Shown one piece after another: positions 12,850 through 24,167 of a stretch of DNA of 64,000 nucleotides (the first letter of the stretch is position 1; each line of letters starts with the position of its first letter). The notes beneath the pieces are model-generated. The model was given only the letters and a program-made list of their open reading frames with translations, did not search any database and was not told the origin of the DNA. Origin of the DNA: Phyto melanocephala (lineage: Eukaryota > Arthropoda > Insecta > Diptera > Rhinophoridae); the NCBI GenBank assembly GCA_941918925.1, contig OW799237.1, positions 54,052,997-54,116,996 of the forward strand, given 5' to 3'. The position numbers and the translations under genes were made by a program.

Positions 12850-13818
12850 ATGCCATGGCTTCTGGTGATATTTAAGGCATGCTTGCATTTATCCCATGTC
12901 CCATCAAGGTGGACATCCTATAAGATTATTTTCATACCCAAGGGAAGTAAGGCCTCGCATACAAGGGCCGGAGACTTCAGGCCAATAAGTCTCTCCTCCT
13001 TCCTGCTTGAGACTCTGGAGAGGATTATTGATGTTTATATCAGATCGTCTCTAGGATCAGAGGCTCTATCGGGGGCACAGCATGCCTATACGAAGGGCAA
13101 ATCTACGGAAACGGTGCTACACGCGTTGGTTGGCCATATTGAAAAATCTCTGAACTACAGGGACTATACCTTGGTCGCCTTCCTTGATATTGAGGGCGCC
13201 TTCAACAATGTCAAACCGGATTCGGTTCTGAACGCCTTGAGACAACTGGACATAGATCCTGCGGTCACCGGTTTTATGGGAAAACTATTGAAATATAGGC
13301 GCATAGAGTCAACTTTGGGCGCCTCTAGCATCTCCAAGGTGGCTGTAAATGGAACACCGCAAGGTGGCGTACTTTCTCCACTACTATGGAACATTAACAT
13401 TAATATCCTGCTTAGGGCCATGGAGAATACATCCTGCATGACTGTTGCTTATGCGGATGATGTGGCTGTAGCACCTAAAAGCAAAGATCCTGGACTGCTC
13501 TCAGAGCTCTTGGAATCTGCGCTGACGGTAATACTTAGATGGTGCCAGGGATGTGGGCTGGGGGTTAATCCTGCCAAAACGGAACTGGCACTGTTCACAA
13601 AGTGGTACAAAATACCGACCTTTGCTACGCCTAGGATAGACGCAGTGGCACAACCGCTATCCGATAATACCAAATATTTGGGTCTCGTAATGGACAAACT
13701 AAAATGGAACCTGAACACAAAGTCCAGGATCACTAAGGTGGCAACTGTTTTATACTGCTACAAGAGGGCAATTGGCCTTAATTGGGGTATTAACCCCAGG
13801 AACTTATACTGGATATAA
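12850..13818 (+). pseudogene. LOA/I element A, reverse transcriptase
   Basis: A 322-residue open stretch holds the RT core in order: FRPISLSSFLLETLERI (about 12980), FLDIEGAFNNV (catalytic Asp, about 13180), GTPQGGVLSPLLWN (about 13350) and the YADD box in VAYADDVAV (about 13450). It then continues through GLGVNPAKTEL and KYLGLVMD to a stop at 13816-13818. Because of the stop and the broken surroundings it is a pseudogene. Its closest relatives within the window are the minus-strand pieces at 49880-50521 and 57918-59340, which share motif order but belong to a different subfamily. Confidence 0.88.
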
Positions 13819-15164
13819 GATTCTGTCGTCAGACCAATTCTTTATTACGGAGCGGCGCTGGAGAAGAGAATCCACCAGGACAGATTCGGACGTATTATGA
13901 GAATGGCTGCGATTATGATAACAGGTGCTCTTAGGACCACGCCATCTAAGGTACTGTTAACTATTTTGAACTAGTTACCACCAGACATCCTGGCTAAGCA
14001 GATGGCTGCGGACACCGCACTGAGGCTGAATGCCACAAAGGCATGGAAGTATATGAATTATGGACATGCAAGAATTTTGGATATGATCAATATTGCTTCT
14101 CCTATTGATTACAAGGTACCTGAACCAGCATTCGATCCGGGTTTCGTGACGAATATACCGGATAGATCTGAAAACGACAACGGCCTCCGACCTCCGGAGA
14201 ATGCGATCCAGATATTTACTTAGGGATCGAAATTACATGCTGGAACTGAATGTGGTATATTTTCGATCCAGTTGGGTTTGGAATTGTCTCTTAGGATACC
14301 GCATTATTGTAGCGCGATACAGGCCGAATTAATGGCTAATAACACAGCCGCGGACAGATTCAGTATAATTAAATATCTGGCAGGGATATTTATATATTTA
14401 CTGACAGCAAGGCGGCTATTAGGTCCCTTGAGAGTGTGTACAGCATATCGAAAATTGCCCAGAGATGCCGGGTGTCTCTTGAGGAGATAGCGAGACATTC
14501 GACGGTTACCCTTGTATGGGTTCCAGGACATGGGGATATTGATGGTAATAATAGAGCTGATGCACTTGCAAAAGCCGGTACTACCTTTGGCTTTGGGTAT
14601 TCCCTTATCGAAGGGTAAGCAGCTAATCTCGCATCGATTATATTTGGATGCCAAGGAAAGATGGGTGAGAGAACCCACTTGTTTCGAAATCAGAAAGATC
14701 TGGCCTGAAATGGATGTGCATAGGACGCAATATGCAGTGAATATGCCCCGAATCCACCTTAGGAACCTCATAGCGGTCATTACTGGACACTGGCCTATAG
14801 GTAGACATGCTAAAAGGCTGAATATCCCTTACAACGACTTCTGCAGAAGTTGAGATAACGAGGAAGAGGAGGAGACGACTGAACATCTTCTCTGCAATTG
14901 TCCTGCATTCGGGAACCTGAGACGCCAGATTCTAGGTCAACGAATACTTGTAAGTAAAACTTGTCTTTCCGCAGTTGATCTGGGAAAGATCCATACAGCA
15001 AGAACCCAAGAGACAAATTTTATTTTTTTCTTCACCCACATAGGTCTGGCTGATTATCCTTTAATTTTGTTCACAAACTGGTGTGGAAACCAAGCCACTT
15101 TGATCGCTTCTGTTGTGAGTTGCTCCCACGTAAATAACACTGTGAAACATTTTTTGGATTATTG
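13819..15164 (+). pseudogene. LOA/I element A, RT C-terminus, RNase H and cysteine tail
   Basis: Frames are scrambled but motifs remain: a TDSKAAIRSLE-type RNase H site near 14400, WVPGHGDIDGNNRADALAKA near 14515-14575 (fourth acidic site), and a C-terminal cysteine motif TTEHLLCNCPAF near 14875. Presence of RNase H after RT supports an LOA or I-type clade rather than jockey. The remainder to 15164 is 3' tail, bounded by the inserted transposon at 15165. Confidence 0.75.
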
Positions 15165-15600
15165 TCTGGGGGGTGAGAAATTCCAAGTCAGGGTGATGGT
15201 ACTAGGTCAGTATAGTAAAACCCTCAAAGGGTTTGGCGTTCGTATGTGTCAGTTTTTTTTTTTGACATTTTAAATTTTTTCCTTATCTTGTGGTTTTTTC
15301 GCTTAGTTGTAACATTTTGGCAAAAACGTAGTTTAACATAACTCGAGAACCACTTGTCCGATTTTGATGAAACAAATTTTTTCTTTATAATCAACAGTTT
15401 TGCCGGTAAAAATAAATTTGTCAAGAAAAAAAATATTTTTTGGCCTAAAAATTTTAATATTTTTTGTTTTTAAATTCATAAAAAATCCAAAAGGGAAAAA
15501 GTGCCAAAACTAATTACTTGTGCGTAAAGTCACATAACTCATGAGAAAAAAAAGGCATAGATCATGAAAATCGATGCACGCGTTTCTCATTTATTCACAA
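15165..15600 (+). repeat. left long TIR of the 4-kb transposon
   Basis: It pairs with about 18760-19219 in reverse orientation. Shared blocks include CAGTATAGTAAAACCCTCAA, GGCGTTCGTATGTGTCAG, GCTTAGTTGTAACATTTTGG and GAGAACCACTTGTCCGATTT (with mismatches in the right copy). The inner end is approximate; similarity fades around 15600, near the 'cgatgcacgcgtttctcat' block. Confidence 0.75.
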
Positions 15601-16112
15601 TTAGGTAAATGTATGAATTTAAAAAATTTGCTCCAGATATGCACAACATTAATTGGAGAAAACATTGACACTCACAAGCCGAACTCCCTCATATTTTTCT
15701 ACTGTACTAAAAGAGAAATATTGATGTGGCAACACTGGCTCTGTAATGTTCACATAAAACATGCATTGTCATTATACTTCTTCTCTTTCTCACACTGGTT
15801 CTGTGATTTTTGTCATTCAACAAGTGCCGACGAACGCGATCAGTAAAAGTGATTTTTCTCCAGTTTTTTACAAGTGAACAAAAGAGAACAGAATATGGAA
15901 CTGTGCAAGCCAGATATAAATAGCTTTTCCTACTGCTGTGATCAATATGTCACAACACATAAAAAAGGGGAAATTTCAGTACTGATTTTGTTCAAACATA
16001 CGAGATGTACTTCAACCAAAATGTTATAGTGAACAAAAATTGGGTACAAAATATAGTGTGTAAAAGCTGCTACAACCGTCTAATGGATTGAAAAAATAGA
16101 AGACGTGAAAGT

Positions 16113-16376
16113 ATGCCATTTGGTATCCCAATGACTTGGACTAATCCTGGCAAAGGTCACAATCCATTGCATTGCTATGCATGTGCGAATAAAGGAGCCG
16201 CAAAAAGGATAAGAAAATCGTATAATTACGTTGGTGTTGCAAGTGCCGCAACACCATTGCCTCATTCGGATCACATTCCTGTGCCAAAAGCTTCTAGCCC
16301 AGATATTTTCTCTTCTACGACTGCTCCGACATATCATGCACGTGATGATCATATGGGGGCCATCAGTATCCAATGA
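16113..16376 (+). pseudogene. N-terminal coding block of the transposon gene (cysteine-rich)
   Basis: The 87-residue frame reads MPFGIPMTWTNPGKGHN then PLHCYACANKGAAKRI and ends with PLPHSDHIPVP and a hydroxyl-rich tail. The pattern of a C-x2-C pair followed by a PHSD-x-x-PVP motif is what I recall from a large repetitive arthropod protein family whose members also contain the block at 17560. Upstream (15895-16090) another candidate start (MELCKPDINSFSYCCDQY) precedes stops, so the first exon is broken. I infer that this is the 5' part of the same gene, cut by the MITE at 16589. Confidence 0.5.
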
Positions 16377-16588
16377 GCCAATTTTAATAAATCAAAATAA
16401 GCTTGATTCAATTGTTGCCAAGTTGTAATTAACACAGTATAAATCGGAAGACCTGGCTTCCATTTTGAATTCAAACTATTTGTTGGCACCCGGTGTGAAA
16501 GGCTGACTTCCAAAACGTCAATTGCTTTGTGTTTGAACAAAGCATCATATTTCATAACGCCGCAGTAAAATAATTATACAATGTATAC

Positions 16589-17175
16589 CAAGGTCTATTA
16601 AATAAGGTCTGTTCAACTAATCAGCTGATCGTTTTTTGCTCCCCTATGTTTACTACTCGAAGTTGTCAAAATTTGTTTACCTTTTTAGGGCGACATTTAT
16701 GTTTTTCAATTTTATGATTGATACGAAACGAGCATCTTTCTGGCCCAACATACCTTGTGAAACAGCACGCTTCTTCAAGACATCGTCTAGACTTATATTT
16801 TATCTTTATCAGCCATATTTTTAGCAAATATTTTCTATTAACACAGTTTATTTTTGTTGTCTTGAAAAAATTGTTAAACAAAATGAAAACACAAAATTTA
16901 ATAGGCGTTGGGCATATTCATACAGGTATATGCAACGGCGAATTCGCTGTGCTGCTCTCTGTCAAATACCTCATAAAAAATAATTTTTTATACATAGAGT
17001 TTGACAGTAACGTTTCCCATCAGATGGACTGATAATTTCACCTGGATGAAATTTTTGGTATTTTAGTCAGCTGTTTTTGACTACCTTAGAGTAATTTTAC
17101 ACTAACAAAATGCCCGTATATTTTTTTTGCTTTTTGTTTTTGTAGAGTTGCACAGACCTTATTTAATAGACCTTG
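16589..17175. mobile_element. P-like MITE nested in the transposon
   Basis: It begins CAAGGTCTATTAAATAAGG and ends with the inverted form. The flanks are ATGTATAC (16581-16588) and ATGTATAT (17176-17183), an 8-bp target duplication with one mismatch. The same left end occurs inverted at 19963 beside a THAP-like exon, which is why I assign it to the P superfamily (8-bp TSD, CA-type ends, THAP transposase) rather than hAT. It has no coding capacity. The 587-bp copy separates the two coding blocks of the host transposon. Confidence 0.8.
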
Positions 17176-17559
17176 ATGTATATCATTTCAAAACGCCGCC
17201 GCCAAGTATTTTTAACGCAATAAGAAAGCAAACAATGCATCGGTTTTATAGTTGTTGCAGTGTTTCGGAACTTTGCGTATGTATGTATAAACTTTGTATA
17301 CGAACGTTTTGGAACAGCCAAAGTCACAGCTTATCGAAGTCGTCAGGCAACACTCCAAAGTTTATTCCTTGTGAATGATGAAAAAACTTCTGCATATTGC
17401 CCGGAATATGAATCAGATGACTGGAGATTATTTATTGACAGTTCAAAACTCAGCTTGAAGGCGGTTTTACTGCATTAGACCAATAAAAAACCTTCAGTTC
17501 CAATCGCCTATAGTATAGAAACGAAAGAAACATATGATGCACTGGAAAATATTTTAAAA

Positions 17560-18491
17560 ATGGTTAACTGCGCCAAACATATGTGGCGAATATGCTGCGA
17601 TTTAAAAGTTGTAGCAATGCTTTGCGGTCTTCAAAGCGGCTATATAAAATATATGTGCTTTTTGTGCGATTGGGACACACGATTTTCCGGTGACCAATAT
17701 GCATGCCACGGATGGAAACTCAGAGAGCACAGCAGGTTACAAACGGCCAATATTATTCGTGAGCCTCTAGTGCCGAAGGAGAAGATATTGCTGCCTCCAC
17801 TACATATTAAACTTGGAATTGTTAAGAATTTTATCAAAACTGTCGCCAAAAGAGATGAAGTTTTCTTGTGTTTGAAACTAATTTACCCGAGACTCAGCGA
17901 AAGTAAAATTAAAGAAGGTAAGTTATAATATCACATTCATTTCCCATGATTTTCCATCTTAACAAATTATTTTTTCCCAATCAGGCGTACTAAATGGTCC
18001 AGATATACGAAAGCTGATTAAAAGTGACGCATTCAACAATATTTTGATTGACGCTGAATTGAATGCATGGCAGGCAATCAAAGAAGTAATAGAAGCCTTG
18101 TTGGGAAAGCATCGTTCTAACAACTACGATGTTTCTGTCGCAAGGATGTTAAGAGCATTCTCGGAAATTGGTGTCCACATGTCCTTGAAAATCCATTATT
18201 TACATCATCATCTGGACTACTTCAGCAAACAATTAGCTACCGAATCTGATGAACAAGGTGAACGCTATCATCAAGTTGCTATGCCATTTGAAATGAGGTA
18301 ATACTGATTTTTTATTTTTTCAAACTCATTTTAATAAAACAAAAACTTACAGATATAGAGGCAAAAAGTCGCCGAGCGCAATAATTGCGGAAATAATTGA
18401 TGATAAAGATTTTTCAGGAGATGCAGAAGGGCCAACAGTGGAGTCACACATTGACATTATGTGTGGTTCAGAAACTGATGATAGCGATTAA
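17560..18491 (+). pseudogene. transposase-like gene of a repetitive arthropod family, two introns visible
   Basis: Exon A (17560-17916) encodes MVNCAKHMWRICCDLKVVAM, CFLCDWDTRFSGDQYACHGW and LPPLHIKLGIVKNFIKT, ending ...ESKIKEG. A GTAAGTTAT donor (17917) and a CAATCAG acceptor (17984) join it to VLNGPDIRKLIK. Exon B ends after DEQGERYHQVAMPFEM; a second intron (18298-18351) joins M-R-Y-R-G-K-K. Exon C ends at a stop at 18489-18491. The motif W-x-C-D-L-K...CFLC-x-W-D...DEHGERYHQ is known to me from many uncharacterised insect proteins; here the H of that last motif is Q. The function as a transposase is inferred from its place between long TIRs. No start upstream of 17560 is clear. Confidence 0.6.
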
Positions 18492-18759
18492 TGCGATGCC
18501 ACTAGTCCCGAACAACCACCATCGAAAAAGTCAAGGCAATATTTATTAAAATAAATAAAAATAAATAAATAAAATAAAAATAAAAAATTATAAAAATGTT
18601 TACTTAATTTTTTTTTAATAGTTTATGGCCAGAAGTCTGGAGTTATTGGGGAAAATTTATAAAAAAAGGCGATAAATGTCACTTTTTTGAATAAAAACAA
18701 ATATCAATATTCTTGTCAAAATGGGATACCTTCACTTAATTTTAAATAAAAGCAGAACG

Positions 18760-19219
18760 CGTTAATCGATTTCTATGATCTATGTCGCATTTTGTTTATA
18801 GGTATGTGACTTTACATGAAATTAATAACACTTGATCCTTTTTTTCATTTTGGATTTTTTATGAATTTTTAAAAAAAAATATTTAAATTTTTAGGCAAAA
18901 AAAATATTTTTTTCTCCACAAATTTATTTTTACCGGCAAAAATGTTGATTATAAAGAAAAACGTTATATAAACGGATTAAAGAAATTGTAATTCTTAATT
19001 TTTCTAAATTTGTTTCATTAAAATCGGACAAGTGATTCTCGAGTTATGTTAAACTACTTTTTTGCCAAAATGTTACAACTAAGCGAAAAAACATCAAGAT
19101 AAGGAAACAATTTAAAATGTCATAAAAAAAACTGACACATACGAACGCCAACCCCTTTGAGGGTTTTACTATACTGACCTAGTACCATCACCCTGACTTG
19201 GAATTTCTCACCCCCCAGA
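18760..19219 (-). repeat. right long TIR of the 4-kb transposon
   Basis: Inverted partner of 15165-15600. It ends TTTCTCACCCCCCAGA followed by TTG. It contains a tract absent from the left copy (AACGTTATATAAACGG... near 18960), so the two TIRs have diverged since they were identical. Confidence 0.75.
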
Positions 19220-19222
19220 TTG

Positions 19223-19963
19223 GCTGTTGTACTGTGTAATAAAGGTGGAGCAGAATTGGCAAATTGCTCAAAGCAAAGACCAGAGTGAGTTGCAGTTGCC
19301 ACATTTGGTGAACAGTTTTGTTCAAACAGGGTCCTATGTATGAGTTTAATTCACTATTTAAATAATCACAATCATTTTAATAACTGACCTTACTCTGCGT
19401 TCGAAACTGCACAAGCTTCAGCGGAAATATTAGCTTCCTTCATTTGCTTAAAAGGAGGCTCAGCATTTGGCAATTAAAGTATTCTTTTGCCAGTGCGAAC
19501 AATACTTGTTGGCAAAAAGTGATGATAAAGCTCGATGAGTATAACTTTTTGCCACAGATTTCCATCCATTTTTTCCTTTTCTTCTTTTTTCTTGTCTTTT
19601 GGAACACGAAAAAGTGTTGTGGCAGAACCATTATAAAACTTTGTTTTACACAATAAGCAATAACGCATGTTTTAGTTAGTTTTGAACTGAGTTTTTATTT
19701 AATTTTTGAGAATTAAACTTTTATTTTTTGTTTTTTAGTATAAAAGAATTGTTTTTATTTAAACTTTTTTTTTAACTTATTTAGTAAACACATTTTAATA
19801 TTTATTTCACTGCACTTTAGAATGTAAACAAAAGTAGAAAAATAAAAATGAAGCGCTAAAAATGTAAACAAATTTTGACAACTATCGTATCTAAACACAT
19901 AAGGGAGCAAAAAATGATCAGCTGATTAGTTGAATAGACCTTATTAATAGACCTTGTAGATAA
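19223..19963 (-). mobile_element. P-like element fragment with intact right end
   Basis: The right end reads AATAGACCTTATTAATAGACCTTG to 19963, the inverted form of the P-like TIR at 16589, with the same subterminal GATCAGCTGATTAGTTGAATA and GGGAGCAAAAA blocks. It is inserted in the zinc-knuckle part of a jockey ORF1 (GTTATCTAC-type site). On the minus strand, the THAP-like exon at 19440-19668 lies just inside. No matching left end is visible, so it is truncated or merges with unassigned sequence from 19223. Confidence 0.65.
19440..19668 (-). pseudogene. THAP-domain exon of a P-like transposase, frameshifted
   Basis: From the ATG at 19666-19668 the frame gives MRYCLLCKTKFYNG, then LFRVPKDKK. 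The C-x2-C pair and the L-F-R-V-P-K-D string are the start of a THAP zinc finger, the DNA-binding domain of P-element transposases. In the A-rich run around 19575-19600 the frame shifts; the neighbouring frame carries KKWMEICGKK, the expected tryptophan segment. The final C and H of the C2CH finger are not evident. It is a broken remnant. Confidence 0.65.
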
Positions 19964-20335
19964 CGTTTGACAATCTGCAAATTCATGATTACCTAGCTTC
20001 GTGACCATACATAGAGCATTTGGTGCATTGAATAGGGCCTTTGCTGCCCTTGAGTGGTCTTATCCAGCAAACGGCAATATTACTAAAATATCTAATTTTC
20101 AATATATCCCTCTTCGACACTTGTTGACGATCAAATTCAATTAGATATAGCGTATCATCTGCGGTTGATATTTTCGTGATGATTTCCTTAACACTTACTG
20201 GACTTATATTGTGTGAATTTTTAAATTCATCACAAATTATCTTAGTATCCATTTGAATAAGACCAAACAACATTAATTTAAACGTTTTTGCATCTTTTAT
20301 TTCATGCGTGTCAAATTGGCACTTCTAAGTTCTTA
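19964..20335 (-). pseudogene. jockey-type LINE ORF1 fragment (copy U)
   Basis: The minus-strand frame at 20273-19989 begins MLFGLIQMDTKIICDEF and continues with YLIEFDRQQVSKRDILKIRY and a knuckle CTKCSMYGHEARNC, matching 59400-59700 of the jockey element on the plus strand. Compared with that copy it has lost about 25 bases after GATTGTCAA. It is a 5' ORF1 piece with no RT attached, ended by the P-like element on one side and by gypsy sequence at 20336. Confidence 0.8.
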
Positions 20336-20877
20336 CATTTAAGGCCTCGTTTTACATAATCCTAGAGCTTGATACAGATTTATTTTTAAATAGCTTAATT
20401 TACATTATAATTTATTTTAGTTGTAGTAGTTTAAGTTACTGTAGTTTTATTTGTTTTAGTTTATTTCGCTGGATGTTCGAACATGATGTTTGTTATTATG
20501 TGTAGCATACTTTTAGGCACTTCTTTTATTCCTTAACGTCTTAATTTAAATGTAACGGTTTTCGAATGTACTAGAATGTACATACGAGAACTTTGTCGAA
20601 TGTTACCGAACGCCACTATGTTGCTATAAATAGCCGAACAACACAGCTAACATGATCAGTATTACAATAAAGCTTGTAAAGTGTGTATCAAAGTGAGTTT
20701 GATAATAAAAGTAAGTAAAGTGCTCTTAATTTTATAACAAATTTTAACTGTTTTTGATTGCAATAAAAGAACTCAAAGTGTATTTAAAGGAAATAATTCA
20801 ACATTTATAAAAGGTATAAACGTAACAACTGGCGGCAGAAGTGAAATTGCATTAAAAAAAAATAATAAAAAGCAGAC
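20336..20877 (+). repeat. 5' LTR region and leader of a truncated Ty3/gypsy element
   Basis: The stretch has promoter-like sequence (GCTATAAATAGCCGAACAACA near 20625) and an AATAAAG signal near 20667. It then has a likely LTR end ...CGTAACA at 20827, two bases before TGGCGGCAGAAGTG, a PBS-like string. The gag ATG follows at 20878. The LTR start is uncertain (TGTTCGAACATGATG near 20474 is one candidate), and no second LTR is present in the window. Confidence 0.6.
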
Positions 20878-22276
20878 ATGAAATTTGAGGAACATAAAGT
20901 AGAACAACTCAAGAAGGAATTGAGTAAGCTGGCATTGTTGACAATAGGTAATAAAGTAGAATTACAGAAGAGACTTCTAGATGAATTTAAGCGGCGTAAT
21001 ATTGACATTGATGGTTACGAGTTTGACGAAAAAGAAGAAATGGAAGACTCCACTCGTGCAACCACAAAAAACATGGATTTAAGTACGATGCTTGCTGCTA
21101 TGATGGAAAAGATGAAAATTAAATTTAAGGAAGTTCAAGAAAATTCTAAAGCCAGTAACGAAACATTATTAGCTAATAATGAAAAATTATTAGCCGAAGT
21201 TCAAGAATCTTCTAGAGCTAATAATGAAAAATTATTAGCCGAAGTTCAAGAAGAAGTGCAAGAAACAGCTACGAACGAGAAACTTCAGGAAATTTATGAA
21301 GCTGTGAACAGCAGAGTAGAGGGCATTAAAAAGCATGTCAATAAAATTTACAAAAAAATATCTGACCTTGAAGATTGCATAGTTACTCAAGCAAGTGACT
21401 TCAATAGCAAATTACAACTACAAGTCAAAGATGTTGACGAAAAATTGCAGTTACAAGTAAAAAATGTTGACGAAAAATTTAAAAATCTGGAAATAAAAAT
21501 TAATGATCTTCAATGTCACGAGGGACCAGTGCGGATAATTTCAGAAATCTCGGGTAGAATAAAGGCCTCTACATTTGACGGTAGTGCACCATTTAATGTT
21601 TTTAAGTTTCAATTTAAGACAGTTGCCAATAGAAATATATGGAACAATGAAGAAAAGGCTTTAGAATTGATTTTGGCATTAAAAGGCAATGCAGCACAAG
21701 TTCTAGAAAGTATACCCATTGGCTGCAGAGAAAACTACGATGACATAATGCTAGCGCTACAATGTAAGTATGGCGGCGAGCACAAACGATATATAAACCG
21801 AATGGAATTGCGAGGCAGAATTCAGAAAGTTAATGAGTCGTTACAAGATTTTGCAACGGAGATCGAGCGTTTGGTGCAGCTGACATATCCAGGTGAAAAT
21901 CACCTATTTTTGGATTAGTTTAAAATTGAAACGTTTGTTAATGAAATACGTGATCCAGACGGAGATATAGTCAATGAAATTAAAAATGCAGTTATACAGG
22001 CGTTAGAGGAAAAGCAAGGCAAAGCCAGAGCCAAATGCTATAAATATGGGAAAAGTTGGCATTTTCAATGAAATTGTAAAGCACCAAGAAAGCGGGCGAC
22101 ATTTGGATCGCCATCTGAGTACAGCAAGCTGGATCCCATAACCGAGGGCCCCACAATCTCCATATCAGTTATGCAGCAGAAAAATAGCAACCTTACTGCT
22201 TGTGGGTATATCAATGGTCGAAGGCATATTTTTACCATAGACACTGGAGCATCGCAGTCAATTATTAGACCTGATA
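20878..22276 (+). pseudogene. Ty3/gypsy gag and start of protease, truncated
   Basis: The 346-residue ORF (20878-21918) begins with a SAP-like segment (VEQLKKELSKLALLTIGN...) and continues as a long glutamate/lysine coiled coil. Within it a repeat recurs (ANNEKLLAEVQESSRANNEK). A gag capsid segment follows (STFDGSAPFNVFKFQFKTVA). A TAG at 21916-21918 ends the frame, but gag continues in frame to a knuckle remnant (CYKYGKSWHF then a stop, then NC) and to the protease motif FTIDTGASQSII near 22230. The element stops there, joined to jockey sequence at 22277, so RT and integrase are missing. Confidence 0.82.
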
Positions 22277-23183
22277 TAGTCAATATTGTTTGAAAAACAA
22301 TTCCAGTGCGTATGTTGAGCGTTTAAATCACCAAATAAAAAGAAGTCATTTGACCGTCTAGTTAAAGCATCCATATCAGTGTTAAAATTTATAGTATGAA
22401 CCGAATTGTACGAAGATGTAAAAATCACAGGGCGCCTATTTATTATTACTTGAACCGAAATATTTTCAGCCACACTCGGTTTTATAGTTGGTAATATTTC
22501 ATGTTCAACATTGTATTTTACTGCGATGAGTACACCGCCACCATGAGTTGGTCGATCCTCTCTATAAATTTTGTAGCCTCCAAGTTTAAATTTATGGTGG
22601 GGTTTCAAAAATGTCTCATTGATAAGGAGAATATCAACTTTCTTGTCAAATAAAAATTTTTCCAGCTGTGAAGCTGCTGACTCAGTCGTTATGCCTTGAG
22701 CATTCCAGTGCATAACATGAACATTGTGACTAACTGTTGATTTATATTGCATGTTGAAGCATCATCCCCAGCACTCGTAACTTGTCGTACTTATTTTGGC
22801 ACCTTTGAAGTGCATCGACAGCATTAAAAAATATTTGCATCAATTTCTCATTAGAAATATTATCTTCATTTCTGTTAACAAGGGTCTTACTTCTTGTTAC
22901 ATCAGAGTACAGTACATTACTTTTAGCACCAGAGTCACGTGTATAATTTTGGTGTTCCTTACCAGGCAGTTGGGTAAAATAATTTCATCGGAGTTGAAGT
23001 TCAGCATATTAGTCCTATGTGGTACTCTATTTCTGGCTGTGGTGCGTTGACGAATCTCCAGGTGTTCCTGACGACACGGGCATTTCGGGTCGTCAGCTCT
23101 GTGCTTTACATTTTTAAAATTCCTCCTAGCACAGTTGTAACATTTGTAGATAATGTTCTCACTATTAGCGGCTTTATTTAATT
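22277..23183 (-). pseudogene. jockey-type LINE fragment: ORF1 end and ORF2 endonuclease start (copy W)
   Basis: The reverse strand from 22752 encodes MQYKSTVSHNVHVMHWNAQG and the endonuclease string INETFLKPHHKFKLGGYKIY, nearly identical to 60613 onwards. Upstream (23183-22770) it carries the last ORF1 knuckle, matching 60180-60600. The frame ends near FLFGDLNAQHTHWNCF, about 155 residues in, where it abuts the gypsy protease. No RT is present. It overlaps copy U by only about 35 bases of the element, so the two are not parts of a simple split copy. Confidence 0.88.
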
Positions 23184-24167
23184 GACATTTTTTAATAATT
23201 TACTGTATTCTACTGGTCAAGCCCTTTCATTTGATACCAATATTGAGGAGGTTTTAAAATTTTTATACCCTTAACCTGGTGCACAAGGGTTTATATAGCT
23301 TTGTCATTCCGTTTGTAATTTCTACAATTTTCATTTCCGACCCCATGAAGTATATATTTTCTGAAAGTTTATGAATAAAGTAGCTGATTAAGATCTGCCC
23401 GAGTGTTTGTTGAAATCAACTTTTAGAAGCAACCATATGTTCCTTAGATTTGGTTTTGGTATCAATCTTTTTATTATTTTTTTGTGTACCAATGGTTGTC
23501 AAACTTCATATAACAAAAAAAGATTTCAGTGCCAAGAATATTCAAACTCTATATATAAAAAAAGAAAAAAAAATGATCTCATTTATAGCATGTTTCCACG
23601 ACACATTCAATTACTTGATTCGCTCTTTAAATTACTTAAGTGAATTATCCTGTTTCCACGTCATATTGTTAATTTGATTTGACAGTGCTTCTTTGTGCTT
23701 TTTTAATTTAAATTATCGTTTTGTTTTTTGGCGGTGAACACTAAGATATATAAAATTTTATATAGAAAATATAATTATTTTATCAATGGAGGCAAAAAGT
23801 AAATAATAATAATAGTAATTGTAAATCTATAATAAATGTATGCAAATAATATCATTATTTTTTAATTACAAGAAAATTTAAAAAGTGCAAGAAAATAGGA
23901 CCAGTGCAGCCAGCAAACCCTCTAAACACAATTTCTTCTCATCCAATAATTTTTATGTGGCCAATAGTCTTCCGGATATAACAACTTTCTTTAAAATTTT
24001 CTTTTTTGCTTTCATTTTGATTTTTCTATATATAATATTGAACCTTTTTCTTTTTGCTTTGCTTTGACTTTTTTGACAGCTGGAAACGATAAAAAGTAGA
24101 GAAGACAGTGATTTTGTTATAATTCGGATGGCAATTCCAAATGAATTACCCACAAAAATAGTAATTT
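23184..24167. other. AT-rich spacer with a dispersed repeat
   Basis: At 23260-23380 there is a block with TTTATACCCTTAACCTGG, TTTCATTTCCGACCCCATGA and AGTATATATTTTCTGAAAG, whose inverted counterpart lies at about 45240-45330. The remainder is AT-rich, with short ORFs made of poly-K/F runs that I do not accept as genes. It borders the P-like element start at 24168. Confidence 0.5.

Larger units (their letters stand above)
15165..19219 (+). mobile_element. DNA transposon with long terminal inverted repeats and a spliced gene
   Basis: The ends are TCTGGGGGGTGAGAAATTCC and its reverse complement, flanked by TTG on both sides (15162-15164, 19220-19222; ATTG is possible if the end is placed one base in). 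The inverted ends extend about 450 bp inwards with moderate divergence. Between them lie two coding blocks of a gene family repeated across arthropod genomes (see 16113 and 17560), and a P-like MITE is nested at 16589. The 3-bp duplication alone does not fix the superfamily. One degenerate gene copy with stops suggests this insertion is defective. Confidence 0.8.

Noticed and set aside
13164..13733. Minus-strand ORFs opposite the LINE RT
   Set aside because: Shadows of the plus-strand RT frame.
16589..17175. hAT assignment for the MITE (CA-GG end, 8-bp duplication)
   Set aside because: The ends also fit hAT, but the same end is adjacent to a THAP-like exon at 19440-19668, which favours the P superfamily; not fully excluded.
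22796..23050. 84-residue plus-strand ORF, also at 60342-60569 on the minus strand
   Set aside because: It is the antisense shadow of the conserved jockey ORF1 end.
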